DNA of 64,000 nt from Chelydra serpentina. Lineage: Eukaryota > Chordata > Testudines > Chelydridae. The stretch spans positions 53,626,501 through 53,690,500 of the forward strand of contig JBAIAC010000006.1 of assembly GCA_037349315.1 (NCBI GenBank), written 5' to 3'. Under the pieces are notes generated by a model. That model worked only from the letters and a program-made list of their open reading frames with translations. It was not told where the DNA came from and did not search any database. Shown here in pieces: positions 1 to 11,453 of this stretch; position 1 is the first letter of the stretch, and each line of letters starts with the position of its first letter. Position numbers and translations under genes: made by a program.

Positions 1-783
1 ATCTCCTCAGTTATCCGCCCTGCCCAGCTGGTGCCATGCAACCCCACAGTGAAACCCCTGCCATCCATGTCCAATAGGCTACATGCACATACCCTCCCCC
101 TCACCGTTTCCGCAGACCTCTGTGTTGCCCTTTATCTAATTGGCGTCATAGCTCTGGACCTGGCTGTTGCAGCACCGAGGGCTGCAGCACTGAGGTGCCC
201 AGATCTCTCTTCAGCACAACCTCCATGCTACAGGAGCCAGTGCTGGGGTGCATGCCAAGCCGAACAGCCACAGGAGAAGCCCAGTGCTAGGGAGTCTGCT
301 GCCTTGCTGTTACTATGCATGAGTAGTAACAACAAGAAGTCTATATCCCGTCCAGCTGTTTCGGACTGCAAGGGAGAGAACTGGAGGGATTGGGGTGAGA
401 TGCTGCATGTTCAACAGCCTCTCGATTATCCTAACTCTCGATTATATAATTAAATAAATATAAATTAAATAAAATCCATATTCCCAGGCTATTTGGGCAA
501 ACAGGTGTATACTGTAATACAAAACAGTGCCTCCCTGTGGATATACATTTTCATCTAGGCTGGGATTTTCAAAGGAACCGTGGGAGACGGATGCACAAAT
601 CCCACTGATTTTTTCAATGACTCCCGATTCCTTGGGCAGGGTTGAAAAATCACAGCCCTAATCTCTAATAACATGACCATATGTTATTTCACAAAGACTA
701 TAATGTTACATGAATACACAGCCTTAATTTTGCCCACTTGTGCATAAGCATAATAATTAAAATCTTTAATTAGGTTAGGCTGC
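1..783. other. Unassigned sequence with one fold-back segment
   Basis: No gene or named repeat is recognised here. An open frame at 31-453 (plus) has no recognisable domain and low-complexity composition, so I treat it as chance. At about 558-658 the sequence folds back on itself: the left arm begins ctgggattttcaaagg and the right arm ends gttgaaaaatcacagcc, which are near-complementary. This matches a style of short palindromic repeat seen again near 45.7 and 63.2 kb. Confidence 0.4.
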
Positions 784-787
784 TGGT

Positions 788-1013
788 GTGCTCAGACCAG
801 TGCCTCTCATGCTGACCAATATTATCTCATTGTTTCCTTCTACTCTACCATCTGTCTGTCTCCATCTGTTGCTCTTATATGTGGACTGTAAGCTCTTTGT
901 GGCAGGGACCATCTTTCTGTTCTGTGTTCGTACAGAAACTAGCGCAATGGGGTCTTGGTCCATGACTGGGGCTCCTAGATGCTAGGGGTAATGTAAATAA
1001 TAATAATATAGTG
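788..1013 (+). repeat. L2/CR1-type LINE or SINE 3' tail
   Basis: The segment carries the landmarks ctgtaagctctttgtggcag, then ctagcgcaatggggtcttgg and tggggctcctagatgctagg, and ends in a short (aat)n run at about 998-1010. This order (poly-pyrimidine stretch, 'TGTAAGCTCTTTG.GGCAGGGACC', 'CTAGCACAATGGGG', AT-rich end) is typical of L2-like LINE tails and SINEs that borrow them in amniotes. The assignment is from memory of the family layout, so the exact subfamily is uncertain. Confidence 0.5.
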
Positions 1014-1159
1014 AATTGTATATATAATGAGACTTTCCACAAAACAGAATTCAAGGTGCCTCATATTACTTCCCCCCCCCGCCGTATAAAATAGATAAAC
1101 ATACATAATCACAGACAGCAAATAATAATAAACAAATGACAAAAAAATCATGGAGGATA

Positions 1160-1350
1160 GGTCCATCAATGACTATTAGCCAGGATGGGCAGAAGCTGGG
1201 AATGGGTGACAGGGGATGGATCACTTGATGATTTCCTGTTCTGTTCATTCCCTCTGAAGCACCTGGAATTGGCTACTGTTGGAAGACAGGACACTGGGTT
1301 AGATGGACCTTTGGTCTGAGCCAGTATGGCCGTTCTTATGTTCTTATCAT
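1160..1350 (+). repeat. CR1 LINE 3' end fragment
   Basis: The sequence reads through gggttagatggacctttggt and tgagccagtatggccgttct to ttatgttctta, the standard 3' end of a reptilian CR1 subfamily in plus orientation. Only the 3' untranslated part is present, so this is a severely 5'-truncated copy, as is usual for CR1 retroposition. Confidence 0.8.
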
Positions 1351-1920
1351 TCATTAATAATTTTATCTTATGGTAGTGCCGGTGCATGTATCAGTTCCCA
1401 CATATCTTATTGGCTAACACTGAAAATGTGGAGCAGGAGAGGGAGACTACTCAAACCTATCTTCTTATAGCCACAGCCAACCCAAATCCAGAATGGAGCC
1501 AGATTTCATTCTTATATTGACCCTGCCCCTGCGCCCACATTGAAAAGTATAAACTAGTTTACTGAAATATTCATTTTAATTGTCTGCTCTATAGGTGGCT
1601 GAGGAGTGTGGAATGAAAGACACCAAGATATAGCTCTTGTTTCCTTTAATTTAGTGAACGTACCCTTCATTTTTTACCACCAACATTGTTTCTATCATGT
1701 ATGTTCATGATCATCTACTGATCCTCTTTATGAAGGTCTGGTAAAAGCACAAAGCTACAGATGTGTTGCTAATTCACACAGATGACATTGGAAGCAATGA
1801 GAGCCTTGATGGACCAGTGATCAAGGAAAACTTTGGATCAGAGACAGTGTTTCTCCAGACAAAAGTCGTGCATCAGGCCCAAAACCCTACGTATGTTTAT
1901 AGTGTGTTGGGACTGACTCA

Positions 1921-2190
1921 GGGCCTGTCTATGGAGTGTGGCAAAGTGTGCCAGAAGGGTGTGATTTGTAAAGCACTCTAATGTCCTGCGCTCTAACTGC
2001 TCTATGTAGACCCTGCTGGCACGCTCTAAAAGCTTCTTAGTCTACATTTATGTGACTACATAGTCTGGACTAAGTTAATATGAACTAGGAACCTTTTAGA
2101 GCACTCCAGCAGGGTATACATGAGGCAGCTAGAGCACTTTATAAATCACATCCCTCTAGCGGGCTTAGCAGGGGCCACTTAGACATGCCC
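1921..2190. mobile_element. Harbinger-like MITE with long terminal inverted repeats
   Basis: A 270-bp element starts gggcctgtctatggag and ends ggccacttagacatgccc. Reading inward, the two arms stay complementary for roughly 100 bases: both contain a tgtgattt.taaag..ctcta block and a ccctgctgg..gctctaaaag block. It is flanked by the trinucleotide tca on both sides (1918-1920 and 2191-2193). A 3-bp target duplication and GGGC-type ends are typical of PIF/Harbinger MITEs. No coding capacity. The element at 12359-12654 has similar ends. Confidence 0.7.
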
Positions 2191-2193
2191 TCA

Positions 2194-2517
2194 GGCTGCT
2201 TTAAAAGGAGTGGCTGAAAGAGGCACAAAATCCAAGCGGGTTGATGCTTTTGGTGGCTGAACACTCCATTGGGAGTTAGTACCTCAATGGAATTCACTAG
2301 AGCTAAAAACAAACACAATAGGGAAGACTGATAATTAGAGTTACAGTTTGGATATCTCATCTGTGCTGACAAGAGTCTTCCTTTACTGGGTATTAACAAC
2401 AGAGTTTTAATCTGAACGTGTTCCTGCAAAGCCCATGTCCAGGGGTACACAGCCCAAGATAGAAAGTCAGTTAAAATGGGTAAAATTGAGAGGGTTTTTT
2501 CAATGGAGTAGAATACA
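2194..2517. other. Unassigned spacer between MITE and CR1
   Basis: Unique-looking sequence without a recognised repeat or gene. The minus-strand open frame at 2139-2522 overlaps the MITE end and shows no domain. Confidence 0.4.
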
Positions 2518-4785
2518 TTCATAGAATCATAGAATCTCAGGGTTGGAAGGGACCTCAGGAGGTCATCTAGTCCAACCCCCTGCTCAAAGCAGGACCAACC
2601 CCAACTAGATCATCCCAGCCAGGGCTTTGTCAAGCCTGACCTTAAAAACCTCTAAGGAAGGAGATTCCACCACCTCCCTAGGTAACCCATTCCAGTGCTT
2701 CACCACCCTACTAGTGAAAAAGATTTTCCTAATATCCAACCTAAACCTCCCCCTCTGCAACTTGAGACCATTACTCCTTGTTCTGTCATCTTCTACCACT
2801 GAGAACAGTCTAGATCCATCCTCTTTGGAACCCCCTTTTAGGTAGTTGAAAGCAGCTATCAAATCCCCCCTCACTCTTCTCTTCTGCAGGCTAAACAATC
2901 CCAGTTCCCTCAGCCTCTCCTCATAAGTCATGTGCTCCTGCCCCCTAATCATTTTTGTTGCCCTCCGTTGGACTCTTTCCAATTTATCCACATCCTTTTT
3001 GTAGTGTGGGGCCCAAAACTGGACACAGTACTCCAAATGAGGCCTCACCAGTGCCGAATAGAGGGGAATAATCACGTCCCTTGATCTGCTGGAAATGCCC
3101 CTACTTATACAGCCCAAAATGCCGTTAGCCTTCTTGGCAACAAGGGCACACTGTTGACTCATATTCAGCTTTTCGTCCACTGTAACCCCTAGGTCCTTTT
3201 CTGCAGAACTGCTGCCCAGCCATTCGGTCCCTAGTCTGTAGCAGTGCATGGGATTCTTCCGTCCTAAGTGCAGGACTCTGCACTTGTCCTTGTTGAACCT
3301 CATCAGATTTCTTTTGGCCCAATCCTCTAATTTGTCTAGGTCCCTCTGTATCCTATCCCTACCCTCCAGCGTATCAACCACTCCTCCCAGTTTAGTGTCA
3401 TCTGCAAACTTGCTAAGGGTGCAGTCCACACCATCCTCCAGGTCGTTGATGAAGATATTGAACAAAACCAGCCCCAGCACCGACCCTTGGGGCACTCCAC
3501 TTGATACCGGCTGCCAACTAGACATGGAGCCATTGATCACTACCCGTTGAGCACGACCATCCAGCCAGTTTTCTATCCACCTTACCGTCCATTCATCCAG
3601 CCCATACTTCTTTAACTTGCTGGCAAGAACACTGTGGGAGACTGTATCAAAAGCTTTGCTAAAGTCAAGAAATAGCACATCCACTGCTTTCCCCTCATCC
3701 ACAGAGCCAGTTATCTCATCATAGCAGGCAATTAGGTTAGTCAGGCATGACTTGCCCTTGGTGAATCCATGCTGACTGTTCCTGATCACTTTCCTCTCCT
3801 TTAAGTGGTTCAGAATTGATTCCTTGAGGACCTGTTCCATGATTTTTCCAGGGATTGAGGTGAGACTGACTGGCCTGTAGTTCCCCGGATCTTCCTTCTT
3901 CCCTTTTTTAAAGATGGGCACTACATTAGCTTTTTTCCAGTCATCCGGGACCTCCCCCGATTGCCATGATTTGTCAAAGATAATGGCCAATGGCTCTGCA
4001 ATCACATCGGCCAACTCCTTTAGCACCCTCGGATGCAGTGCATCTGGCCCCATGGACTTGTGTTCGTCCAGCTTTTCTAAATAGTCCCGAACTACTTCTT
4101 TCTCCACAGAGGGCTGGTCACCTCCTCCCCATACCGTGCTGCGGAGTGCAGCTGTCTGGGAGCTGCCCTTGTCTGTGAAGACAGAGGCAAAAAAAGCATT
4201 GAGTACACTAGCTTTCTCCACATCCTCTGTCACAAGGTTCCCTCCCTCATTCAGCAAGGGGCCCACACTTTCCTTGACTTTCTTCTTGTTGCTAACATAC
4301 CTGAAGAAACCCTTCTTGTTACTCCTCACATCTCCAGCTAGCTGCAACTCCAAGTGTGATTTGGCCTTCCTAATTTCACTCCTGCATGCCTGAACAATAT
4401 TTTTATACTCCTCCCTGGTCATTTGTCCAATCTTCCACTTCTTGTAAGCTGCTTTTTTGTGTTTAAGATGAGCAAGGATTTCACTGTTAAGCCAAGCTGG
4501 TCGCCTGCCATATTTACTTTTCTTTCTACACATCGGGATGGTTTGTTCCTGCAACCTCAATAGGGTTTCTTTAAAATACAGCCAGCTTTCCTCGACTCCT
4601 TTCCCCCTCATGTTATTCTCCCAGGGGACCTTGCCCATCAGTTCCCTGAGGGAGTCAAAGTCTGCTTTTCTGAAGTCCAGGCTCTGTATTCTACTGCTCT
4701 CCTTTCTTCCTTGTGTCAGGATCCTGAACTCGACCATCTCATGGTCACTGCCTCCCAGGTTCCCATCCACATTGGGGAGCAATAT
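2518..4785 (-). mobile_element. CR1 LINE, 5'-truncated, with intact 3' end
   Basis: This is a minus-strand CR1. Its 3' end lies at the low-coordinate side, where the minus strand ends in repeats of ATTCTATG (plus strand atagaatcatagaatc at 2521-2536), the hallmark of CR1 termini. The 3' UTR is short and follows the reverse transcriptase frame directly. The 5' side stops at about 4785 within the end of the endonuclease domain, so ORF1 and nearly all of the endonuclease are missing. Truncation like this comes from incomplete reverse transcription at insertion. Flanking DNA beyond 4785 is AT-rich and unrelated. Confidence 0.93.
2605..4782 (-). CDS. CR1 ORF2 fragment: reverse transcriptase, open for 725 codons
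   Basis: The product is the C-terminal part of the CR1 ORF2 protein, which would copy CR1 RNA into DNA at the target site. Residues 12-16 (SDHEM) are the last catalytic motif of the AP-type endonuclease, so the frame starts inside that domain and the first Met is only the first ATG after truncation. The reverse transcriptase domain runs from about residue 285 to 560. It shows the NYRPVSL motif (301-307), the first catalytic aspartate in FLDFSKAFD (371-379), GVPQGSVLG (429-437) and the FADD active site (459-462). A C-terminal region with QRRATKMI and [14 protein letters not shown] is typical of CR1. The frame has no internal stop, implying a fairly young copy. Without endonuclease and promoter it cannot mobilise itself. 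Confidence 0.92.
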   Translation of the reverse strand: MLPNVDGNLGGSDHEMVEFRILTQGRKESSRIQSLDFRKADFDSLRELMGKVPWENNMRGKGVEESWLYFKETLLRLQEQTIPMCRKKSKYGRRPAWLNSEILAHLKHKKAAYKKWKIGQMTREEYKNIVQACRSEIRKAKSHLELQLAGDVRSNKKGFFRYVSNKKKVKESVGPLLNEGGNLVTEDVEKASVLNAFFASVFTDKGSSQTAALRSTVWGGGDQPSVEKEVVRDYLEKLDEHKSMGPDALHPRVLKELADVIAEPLAIIFDKSWQSGEVPDDWKKANVVPIFKKGKKEDPGNYRPVSLTSIPGKIMEQVLKESILNHLKERKVIRNSQHGFTKGKSCLTNLIACYDEITGSVDEGKAVDVLFLDFSKAFDTVSHSVLASKLKKYGLDEWTVRWIENWLDGRAQRVVINGSMSSWQPVSSGVPQGSVLGLVLFNIFINDLEDGVDCTLSKFADDTKLGGVVDTLEGRDRIQRDLDKLEDWAKRNLMRFNKDKCRVLHLGRKNPMHCYRLGTEWLGSSSAEKDLGVTVDEKLNMSQQCALVAKKANGILGCISRGISSRSRDVIIPLYSALVRPHLEYCVQFWAPHYKKDVDKLERVQRRATKMIRGQEHMTYEERLRELGLFSLQKRRVRGDLIAAFNYLKGGSKEDGSRLFSVVEDDRTRSNGLKLQRGRFRLDIRKIFFTSRVVKHWNGLPREVVESPSLEVFKVRLDKALAGMI

Positions 4786-5335
4786 AATAATTTAAAAGAA
4801 TTCAAAGCAATAAGGAATTAAATTCTTAAATTATGTAATTGTTTCATTCCTTCATAGCATTTAGAGATAAATCAATAATGCTCACTGGTGACATGGAGAT
4901 TATGGTGCAAGTTCAACAAGTTCTTGACTGTAAGCACTCAAGCAGTCTCACTTAGGTAAAGGTTTTGCTGAATCAGGGCCTATGTCTGCATATCCCTTTT
5001 TTCAGACACTATGTAGTTGTTAAGTTTACAATACGAATATGAATTGTGGGGAATTTGTATTAGAATTTCTAGACTTTGGGAAGCTCATCGTTGTGAGTTC
5101 AGAAGGCTGAAATACTGGAAACACTGCAATTCATTTTCCTCTGTTACGAAGGGTTGGGTAACCAAGGAACAAATATGTAAATGCTTAAAGAATATATCAT
5201 CTTGTGTTAGTTTAGTTCCAGTTACCAGAATCTGTCTCCAGACTGTGGCTGTATTGAGCATTCAAAAATGTTAAGCAATATCAAAATTCAGTTACAATTT
5301 GGTGAAAATTAAACTATATGTAAATTGGTTGTTCA
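4786..5335. other. Unassigned AT-rich sequence
   Basis: No gene or clear repeat is seen. Open frames here are short and lack domains. A tract at about 4940-4990 (aatcagggcctatgtctgca) resembles generic amniote repeat text but is too short to name. Confidence 0.35.
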
Positions 5336-5344
5336 ATTTTCAGA

Positions 5345-6675
5345 AGAATGTGGCCTTTTTACTGTATGCATAGAAAAAGCACCGGAGAGACCTTTAGCGC
5401 TTACTATGGAAAAAGAGGATACAGAACAAAACTGCAGATGACATGATGTTGGGAGCTATTGCCGATACAGAGGAGGACTGGAATATCAAACAGAAGACTT
5501 TGAAAACTGGAGTAATATAGAAATGTGATGAAATTTAATAGTTCAGAGTGAAAGATCATTCACTTATGGACTAATGAAAATAATTTTTGCTATAAGCTGA
5601 GGACGTCTCAGTTGAAATGACAGAGGAAGAAAAGACCTGGATGTATTGGTTGATCATGGGATGCCTATGAGTCTCCAATCTGATAAGGCCACGAAAAAGG
5701 CTAATGCGATCCTAGGGTGCATCAGGCAATATATTTCTTGTAGAGACAGGGAAGTGTAATTACCATTGTACAAAGCACACCTCATCTGGAATAATGTGTA
5801 CAGCTCTGGTCTCCCGTGTTTAAGAAAGATGGCTTCAAACTGGCACAGGTGCAGAGAAGGGCTACTCATATGAACAGAGGACTGGAAAACCTACCTAATG
5901 ACAGGAGACTTAAGGAGCTTGACTTGTTTAGCCTAATAAAACAAAGGCTGAGAGGAGATATGATTGCTCTCTATAAATATATCAGAGAGGTAAGCACCAG
6001 GGCAGGAGAGGAGTTACATAAGCTAAGGGCCAATGCTGGCACAGGAACAAACAGATATAAATTGGCCAGCCACAAGTTTAGGCTTGAAATGAGATGCAGG
6101 TTTGTAGCCTCACAGGAATGAAGTTCTGGAATAGCCTTCCGGGGGTGCAGTGCGGGCAAAAAAATCTAACTTGTTTCAAGACTGAGTGTGATAAGTTTAT
6201 AGAAGGGATAATATGATGAGATTGCCTACCATGGCATGTGGCCCACCCAGAACTGCTATTAATAAATATCTCCAATGGGTAGAGATGGAACACTAGATGG
6301 AAGGGCTCTAAGTTACTATAGTGAATTCTTTTCCAAGTGCCTGGCTGGTGGGTCTTGCCCACACACTTAGGATCTAACTGATATTTGGGGGTCAGCAAGA
6401 ATTTTCTCTTAGGTCAGATTGGCAGAGACCCTGGGGATTTTTTGCCTTCCTCTGCAGCATGGGTCACAGGTCACTTCCTGGTTTTAACTAGAGTAAATGG
6501 TGGATTCTCTGTAACTTGGTCTTTAAATCAAGATTTGAAGACTTACTAACTCAGCCAGAGGTTATAGGCATAGTGCTGGAGTGGGAGGGTGAGGTTCTAT
6601 GGCCTGTGATATGCAGGAAGTCAGACTAGATGATCATGATGGTCCCGTCTGGCCTTAAAGTCTACGAGTGTTCAC
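5345..6675 (+). pseudogene. Decayed CR1 LINE (reverse transcriptase C-terminus and 3' end)
   Basis: This plus-strand copy of CR1 ORF2 is broken. At about 5430-5460 the reading gives a mutated FADD region (ADDMMLG). The longest open piece is 5816-6121, which reads QVQRRATHMNRGLENL and LDLFSLIKQRLRGDMIALY, the same C-terminal block as in the copy at 2605-4782. Frameshifts and stops separate it from flanking pieces. The 3' end is visible at 6610-6668, with agtcagactagatgatcatg and atggtcccgtctggccttaa, a CR1 tail subfamily different from the ATTCTATG one. It is older than the 2.5-4.8 kb copy and not functional. Confidence 0.85.
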
Positions 6676-6689
6676 AACTGCAACTGAGT

Positions 6690-9000
6690 TCAATGGGAGC
6701 TGTGTTCTGACCACGTCAAATGCTATAAAATCTGAAAAACAAGACCCTAGGCATCTCAAATAGGTCACTCAAAATAAGTAGGCATCTAGGGGATTTAGCC
6801 ACATGTCTCCTAATACTTTAAATGGGAATTTTGTGGCTAAAATCTCCTAGCTAGTTTGGAAAATCTGAACCTTGCCCTTTTAATCGTAACAATTTTTTTT
6901 TTACTTCAAATGCTCACTATTTGATAGCGAAATGGCCAGCAACATCCAGGAAGTCCTGCATTGGAGTCAGTTTGTCAGTTCAGAGCTAAACTACCTTGCC
7001 AGCTGACTACCTGAGCTATTTGCCCTCAAGACAAAAGGTTTTATTTTTAAAAAAGTGTTGCCACTGAATTAAAACTCCCAAGTTGACCTCAAAGAAAGCA
7101 TTCGCAGCAGGTAATGGCCACATAGGGTCAGCTGAATTTGAAGACAAAGGGAAACAGATGCTTTTGGAGGGCTGTAAGTGAACACTGGACATATGCATCA
7201 CATCTGTAGTCCAAGATGTGCAAAAGTTTTTCAAATCAAGAATAATTGCTCTAATCTGGCCTTACATGGAAACATATCCGATGCTGAAGTGAACTGGACT
7301 GAAAGGCTGCATTGAAGTTTGGTCTCTTATAGTCCAGATTTTCAAACTCACCACTATTCATGTTGCCAATCACAACAGATTCAGCCAAATTCAGCCTCTG
7401 CTATTTGCTTACTTGCTTTCCCATAATGAAGCTGCTTGTTATTTCTCATTCCTTCTTTATTTTATTTCTACTCTACTTCAGAACATTTGCATTTACTGTC
7501 TATTTGACTATGCTGAAGTCATTCTTAAATCATTAGCCAGACAATACATCTAAGGTCTCAGACAGTGACACTGTTTTCCCAAAATGATCCATTTTCAGTT
7601 TGTAATAGAGGAAGAAAATCTCTGACAAAGACAAATAACATTAGCAGCAACAAATGTAGCATCCTCTCTATTGTGCTTATGACAAAGCAACAACATGCAT
7701 TACAAACTGTTGTGGCTGTGCTTGAATATGAGCAAGGGGCTTGTTTCAGAATGACTACTGGGGATGCGGTCATAGACAGCCTCTTCTACCAGTTACTATA
7801 CCTTTATCTCCTCCTATGATGACATCTCCAACAATTTGGAGCCTCTATGGCATGATTAAGGACCTGAACCTTCTCCCTAAAGATGACCCATTAAACTGAA
7901 TCAAAACTTTTTCTAAGGTTTGGAAAAGTTTATTTTTGTTTTCTCCCCCGCAACTTTTCTTCCTTTTCCTGATTTTGGCAAGAAATACTTAGATGCTGAG
8001 AAAGAAGTTTTTTTCCCCAGGTAATATTTCTGGCCCAGATGACAAGGAAATACAGTCATAGAAACCTTACAAGAGAGTCTAATAATATTGCAACATTTCC
8101 AGCCTCCAAGATTTGGGAAAGTACTAGTACATTTGTATTCTTATCCAGAGCTCATCAACTTTTGAAATTAATTCATCATTATATTAGATTCAACCTCTTA
8201 ACAGCACCAGCAGGGCTTACACTTTTGGCACCGCTGTAAGAAACAACTGAAAAAATTCAGGCTATACAAATATGAAAAACTGCACAGGGCAGAGTTAATT
8301 TCTGTGCACAGGTACTGACTTGTGCATACAAACTGGGCAATTAAATAAGCAAGTGGATAATTAAGCACCTAAATGCTCCTTTGTGTTCACAATTGACTAA
8401 TTTCCATGATACCTCCTCACACAAAGGCAGCAATGCTATTGTGTCCAAGGATTCTGATCACACAATCTAGGCTCTAATCTCAGTCTTGAGAAGCAGTCTC
8501 ATGAGAGATCTCAATTCCATTGTCATTTCCCCATCTCTTTTTCTACTTTTCAATCTTGTTCATGATAGTGAAAGACTCAGATGGCCGAACATTATATAAT
8601 CAACTCAGAGGACACTAAAAATATAAAAGGGTAATTTATTGTATTGTCATATAACCAGTCAGACTAGGTTTTAAAGTGCCCACGCAAGTCCAGATATAAT
8701 TGACTCAGGATGCTGCTCACATCTGAAGCTCGCATGAAAAAATGGTGCAATATTAGTATGACATAGTTAGTACAAAGATCAGAAACAAAGATTGTGTTCA
8801 GGTCAAGGATTATGTGGAAACTAATATTTTCCAGTTGAAAAGCTTTTGTTTTAAGGTCTGTTTATGAATATTAGGTTTTAATGTTGGTGTCAGAATAGGT
8901 TATCTGGCAATTATAATTATTTTTAAATGCTTGAAGTTGATTTGACAGAAATCTTTACTAGTTATGTGTTTTCTACTAATTTGCACTACACATGAATGAA
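6690..9000. other. 2.3 kb without a recognised gene or named repeat
   Basis: AT-rich sequence with only short open frames on both strands and no domain, exon-like conservation signal or repeat end that I can support. A weak fold-back is possible at about 6725-6880 (aaaatctgaaaaac on the left, ttggaaaatctgaacc on the right). Confidence 0.4.
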
Positions 9001-9004
9001 GTTT

Positions 9005-9028
9005 TGTGTGTGTGTGTGTGTGTGTGTA
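9005..9028. repeat. (TG)n microsatellite
   Basis: An uninterrupted TG dinucleotide run of about 11-12 units, followed 15 bases later by a short (AC) run (acacacac), so the two could pair as a small hairpin. Confidence 0.95.
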
Positions 9029-9094
9029 GAAAACATACACACACATTATTGAACTACACTCACCTTTGGAAACAATCTGTCACACAGCACACAA

Positions 9095-9783
9095 ACTACA
9101 TCAAAGAATGCACCTCTGAACTCTGAGTCTTTGCTGACGAAGGACAACCAACTGTGAGTGGGGTGCAGCAGAGAGAAAGGGGAGTGGTGTGTTAAAGGGA
9201 CATTCGTTTGGACTTGCACACCCTAAGGAGTGAAACTGAGGCAAAGGACACCGCCCAATGCACTGTGGGTGGGTGTTTGCTCCTGATTACATGGTTTTGA
9301 ATCATAGTTGTGGTATTTTCCCAAATTAATGCTGGGCTCCCTTTCCCTTTTTAATAAGTTTTCTTTTATTATACAAGTATCAGAGGGGTAGCCGTGTTAG
9401 TCTGGATCTGTAGAAGCGACAAAGGGTCCTGTGGCACCTTATAGACTAACAGAGGTATTGAAGCATAAGCTTTCGTGGGTGAATACCCACTTCTTCGGAT
9501 GCAAGTCCGAAGAAGTGGGTATTCACCCATGAAAGCTTATGTTTCAATACCTCTGTTAGTCTATAAGGTGCCACAGGACCCTTTGTCACTTTTATTATAC
9601 ACAGACTCAAGGCTTGTGAGTGGGAAAGTAGCGCCACTTAGAGATGCCCAGGAGTGGTGTTTAGTTTTCCCAGATTGCTGAGAGGGGCTAGAGCCAGTTC
9701 CATTTTGTATTGTAAGGAGGAACTCCTAGATATTGCACCTGACCTTGTTGCTGCCCACTTCACCTGGCAGAAAGGTAACACAA
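9095..9783 (+). repeat. LTR-like repeat, family A copy 1, interrupted by a fold-back element
   Basis: Shares an ordered set of landmarks with 28795-29268 and, reversed, with 25405-25865: gaactctgagtctttgctga, caactgtgagtgggg, gtgttaaagggacatt, ttgtggtattttcccaaatt, tatacacagactc, gtgggaaagtagcgcc and cacctggcagaaaggt. Copies in both orientations indicate a dispersed repeat. ATTAAA/AATAAG-like signals before the tatacacagactc block and a primer-site-like end suggest an LTR, but TG..CA ends were not located. The fold-back element at 9376-9588 sits inside this copy. Confidence 0.6.
9376..9588 (+). mobile_element. Fold-back SINE-like element, copy 1
   Basis: The element has a unique head (tatcagaggggtagccgtgt tagtctgg) of about 35 bases and then a near-perfect inverted repeat of about 80 bases per arm. 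The left arm is gacaaagggtcctgtggcac... and the right arm is its reverse complement ending gtgccacaggaccctttgtc. It is flanked by the 13-bp direct repeat cttttattataca at 9363-9375 and 9589-9601. Such a long, variable-length duplication fits LINE-style retroposition better than DNA-transposon insertion. A second copy lies at 26331-26546. Confidence 0.75.
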
Positions 9784-9799
9784 ACAACACTCCTGTTAA

Positions 9800-10386
9800 T
9801 TCACTCCAGTACGATATTAGCCTTTTCCACAATTGCGTCACATTGTTGACTCCTATTCAGTTTGTGACACATTATAATCCCCAGATCCTTTTCGGCAGTA
9901 CTACCACCTAGCCAATTATTCTCATTTTTGTAGTTGTGCATTTCATTTTTTCTGCCTTAAGTGTTGTATTTTGCAGTTGTCTTTACTGAATTTCATCTTA
10001 TTGAATTCAGACCAATTCTCTAATTTGTCAAGGTCGTTTTGAATTCTAAACCTTTTTTCGGAAGTACTTGCAACCCATCCTAGCTTGGTGTCATCTGCAA
10101 ATTTTAAAAGCATACTCTCCACTCTATTATTCAAGTCATTATTGAAAATATTGAACAGTACCGGACCCAGGACTGACCCCTGCATGACCCCACTAGATAT
10201 GTCCTCTGAGTTTGGCAGCAAACCATTGATAAATACTTTTTGAGTAGATCTTTCAAGCAGTTATAAACCCACTTTATAGTAATTTCATCTATACTGTATT
10301 TCCTTAGTTTTCTTATGTGAATGTCATATGGGAGTTTGTCAAGAGACTTACTAAAATCAAGACATATCATGTCTACCTCTCCCCCC
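9800..10386 (-). pseudogene. Old CR1 LINE, segment 1 (3'-most part seen)
   Basis: Minus-strand CR1 reverse transcriptase relic. The open pieces at 9943-10221 and 10131-10394 read [26 protein letters not shown] and MICLDFSKSLDKLP, which are the PQG, FADD and first-aspartate motifs in two different frames, so a frameshift separates them. The copy continues at 11454 after a solo LTR. It belongs to the same split CR1 as the segments at 11454-12358, 12655-13316 and 14073-14160. Confidence 0.85.
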
Positions 10387-11453
10387 TGTGACATTCTATA
10401 TTTTGGGGGAACACCCTACAACCCCTGTTCATCCTTCTAATATGGTTGTGTGGTATCCAATGCAATGTCGGGTGTCTTCAGAAGGCTCATAATGCACTTA
10501 GCATTGTTGTTATAGTAATGTTATAGGTTGTAATGTCATGTATATAGTTATGAGGCTGAAAATGTGTTCTCATGGCTTCAAACAAGCCCAGGCAAAAACT
10601 CTTCAAGAGCAGAGGGGCAGTTCACACCTCATCAGGGCATGTATGGGACAAACCCAGCCCAGCCTCACAGGAACAAAGGACACTGGCCTAGGCAGCAACA
10701 AAGGGTCCATTGGACTCTTGAGTGAGTCACCCCCCTTCCTTTGGTCAGTTTGGGACTATGTTGAGGTAATGCTCACCTGACTCTGAAGGGGGACGGGGAC
10801 GGACAAAGCCAAGAGGGAAGAAAGAACATGATAAAAGGGAGAGACATTTGCCATGCTCTTCCTCTCTCTTCCACCTCCATCTACAGACATCACCACCAAG
10901 CGACTGAAGCACTGATCAAAGGAGAGAGCCTGGCTGCAGGGCAACCAGCTACCCTGTGGTGAGAAACATCTAAATTTGTAAGGGCACTGAAAGTGTTAAG
11001 ATCAGCTTAGAATGCATTTTGCTTTTATTTCATTTGACCAAATCTGACTTGTGCTTTGACTTATAATCACTTTAAATGTATCTTTTGTAGTTAATAAATT
11101 TGTTTATTCTACCTGAAGCAGTGCATTTGGTTTGAAGCGTGTCAGAGACTCGCCTTGGGATAACAAGCCTGGTGCATATCAATTTCTTTGTTAAATGGAT
11201 AGAAGCTTGCAGCATCCAGCAGGCATAACTGGGCACTGCAAAATGGAGGTTCTTAGGGTTGTATCTGGGATCGGAGATATTGGCTAGTGTCATTCGGCTG
11301 CACAATTGAAACAGCTAAAATGCCAGAGGCTGTGCATGAACAGTCTAGGAGTGGGGATTTTCACAGCAGAGCAGGGTAAGGCTGGCTCCCAGAGTCGAGG
11401 ATTGGAGTGACTTAGCAGATCACCGGTCCAGATAATAACAGGGGAATGTCACA
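10387..11453 (+). mobile_element. Solo LTR (1,067 bp) inserted in CR1
   Basis: The segment begins TGTGACATTC and ends GAATGTCACA, a perfect 10-bp inverted repeat with the TG...CA termini of LTRs. CR1 coding sequence is interrupted exactly at these borders. The flanking pentamers are ccccc (left) and acccc (right), a probable 5-bp duplication with one change. An AATAAA at 11093-11098 (gttaataaattt), followed by a pyrimidine/GT-rich stretch, supports plus orientation and the R/U5 region. No internal element remains, so this is a solo LTR left by LTR-LTR recombination. Confidence 0.8.

Noticed and set aside
31..453. 140-codon plus-strand open frame at the left edge
   Set aside because: No domain, biased Ala/Leu/Ser composition, no splice or promoter context; within chance length for 64 kb of six-frame sequence.
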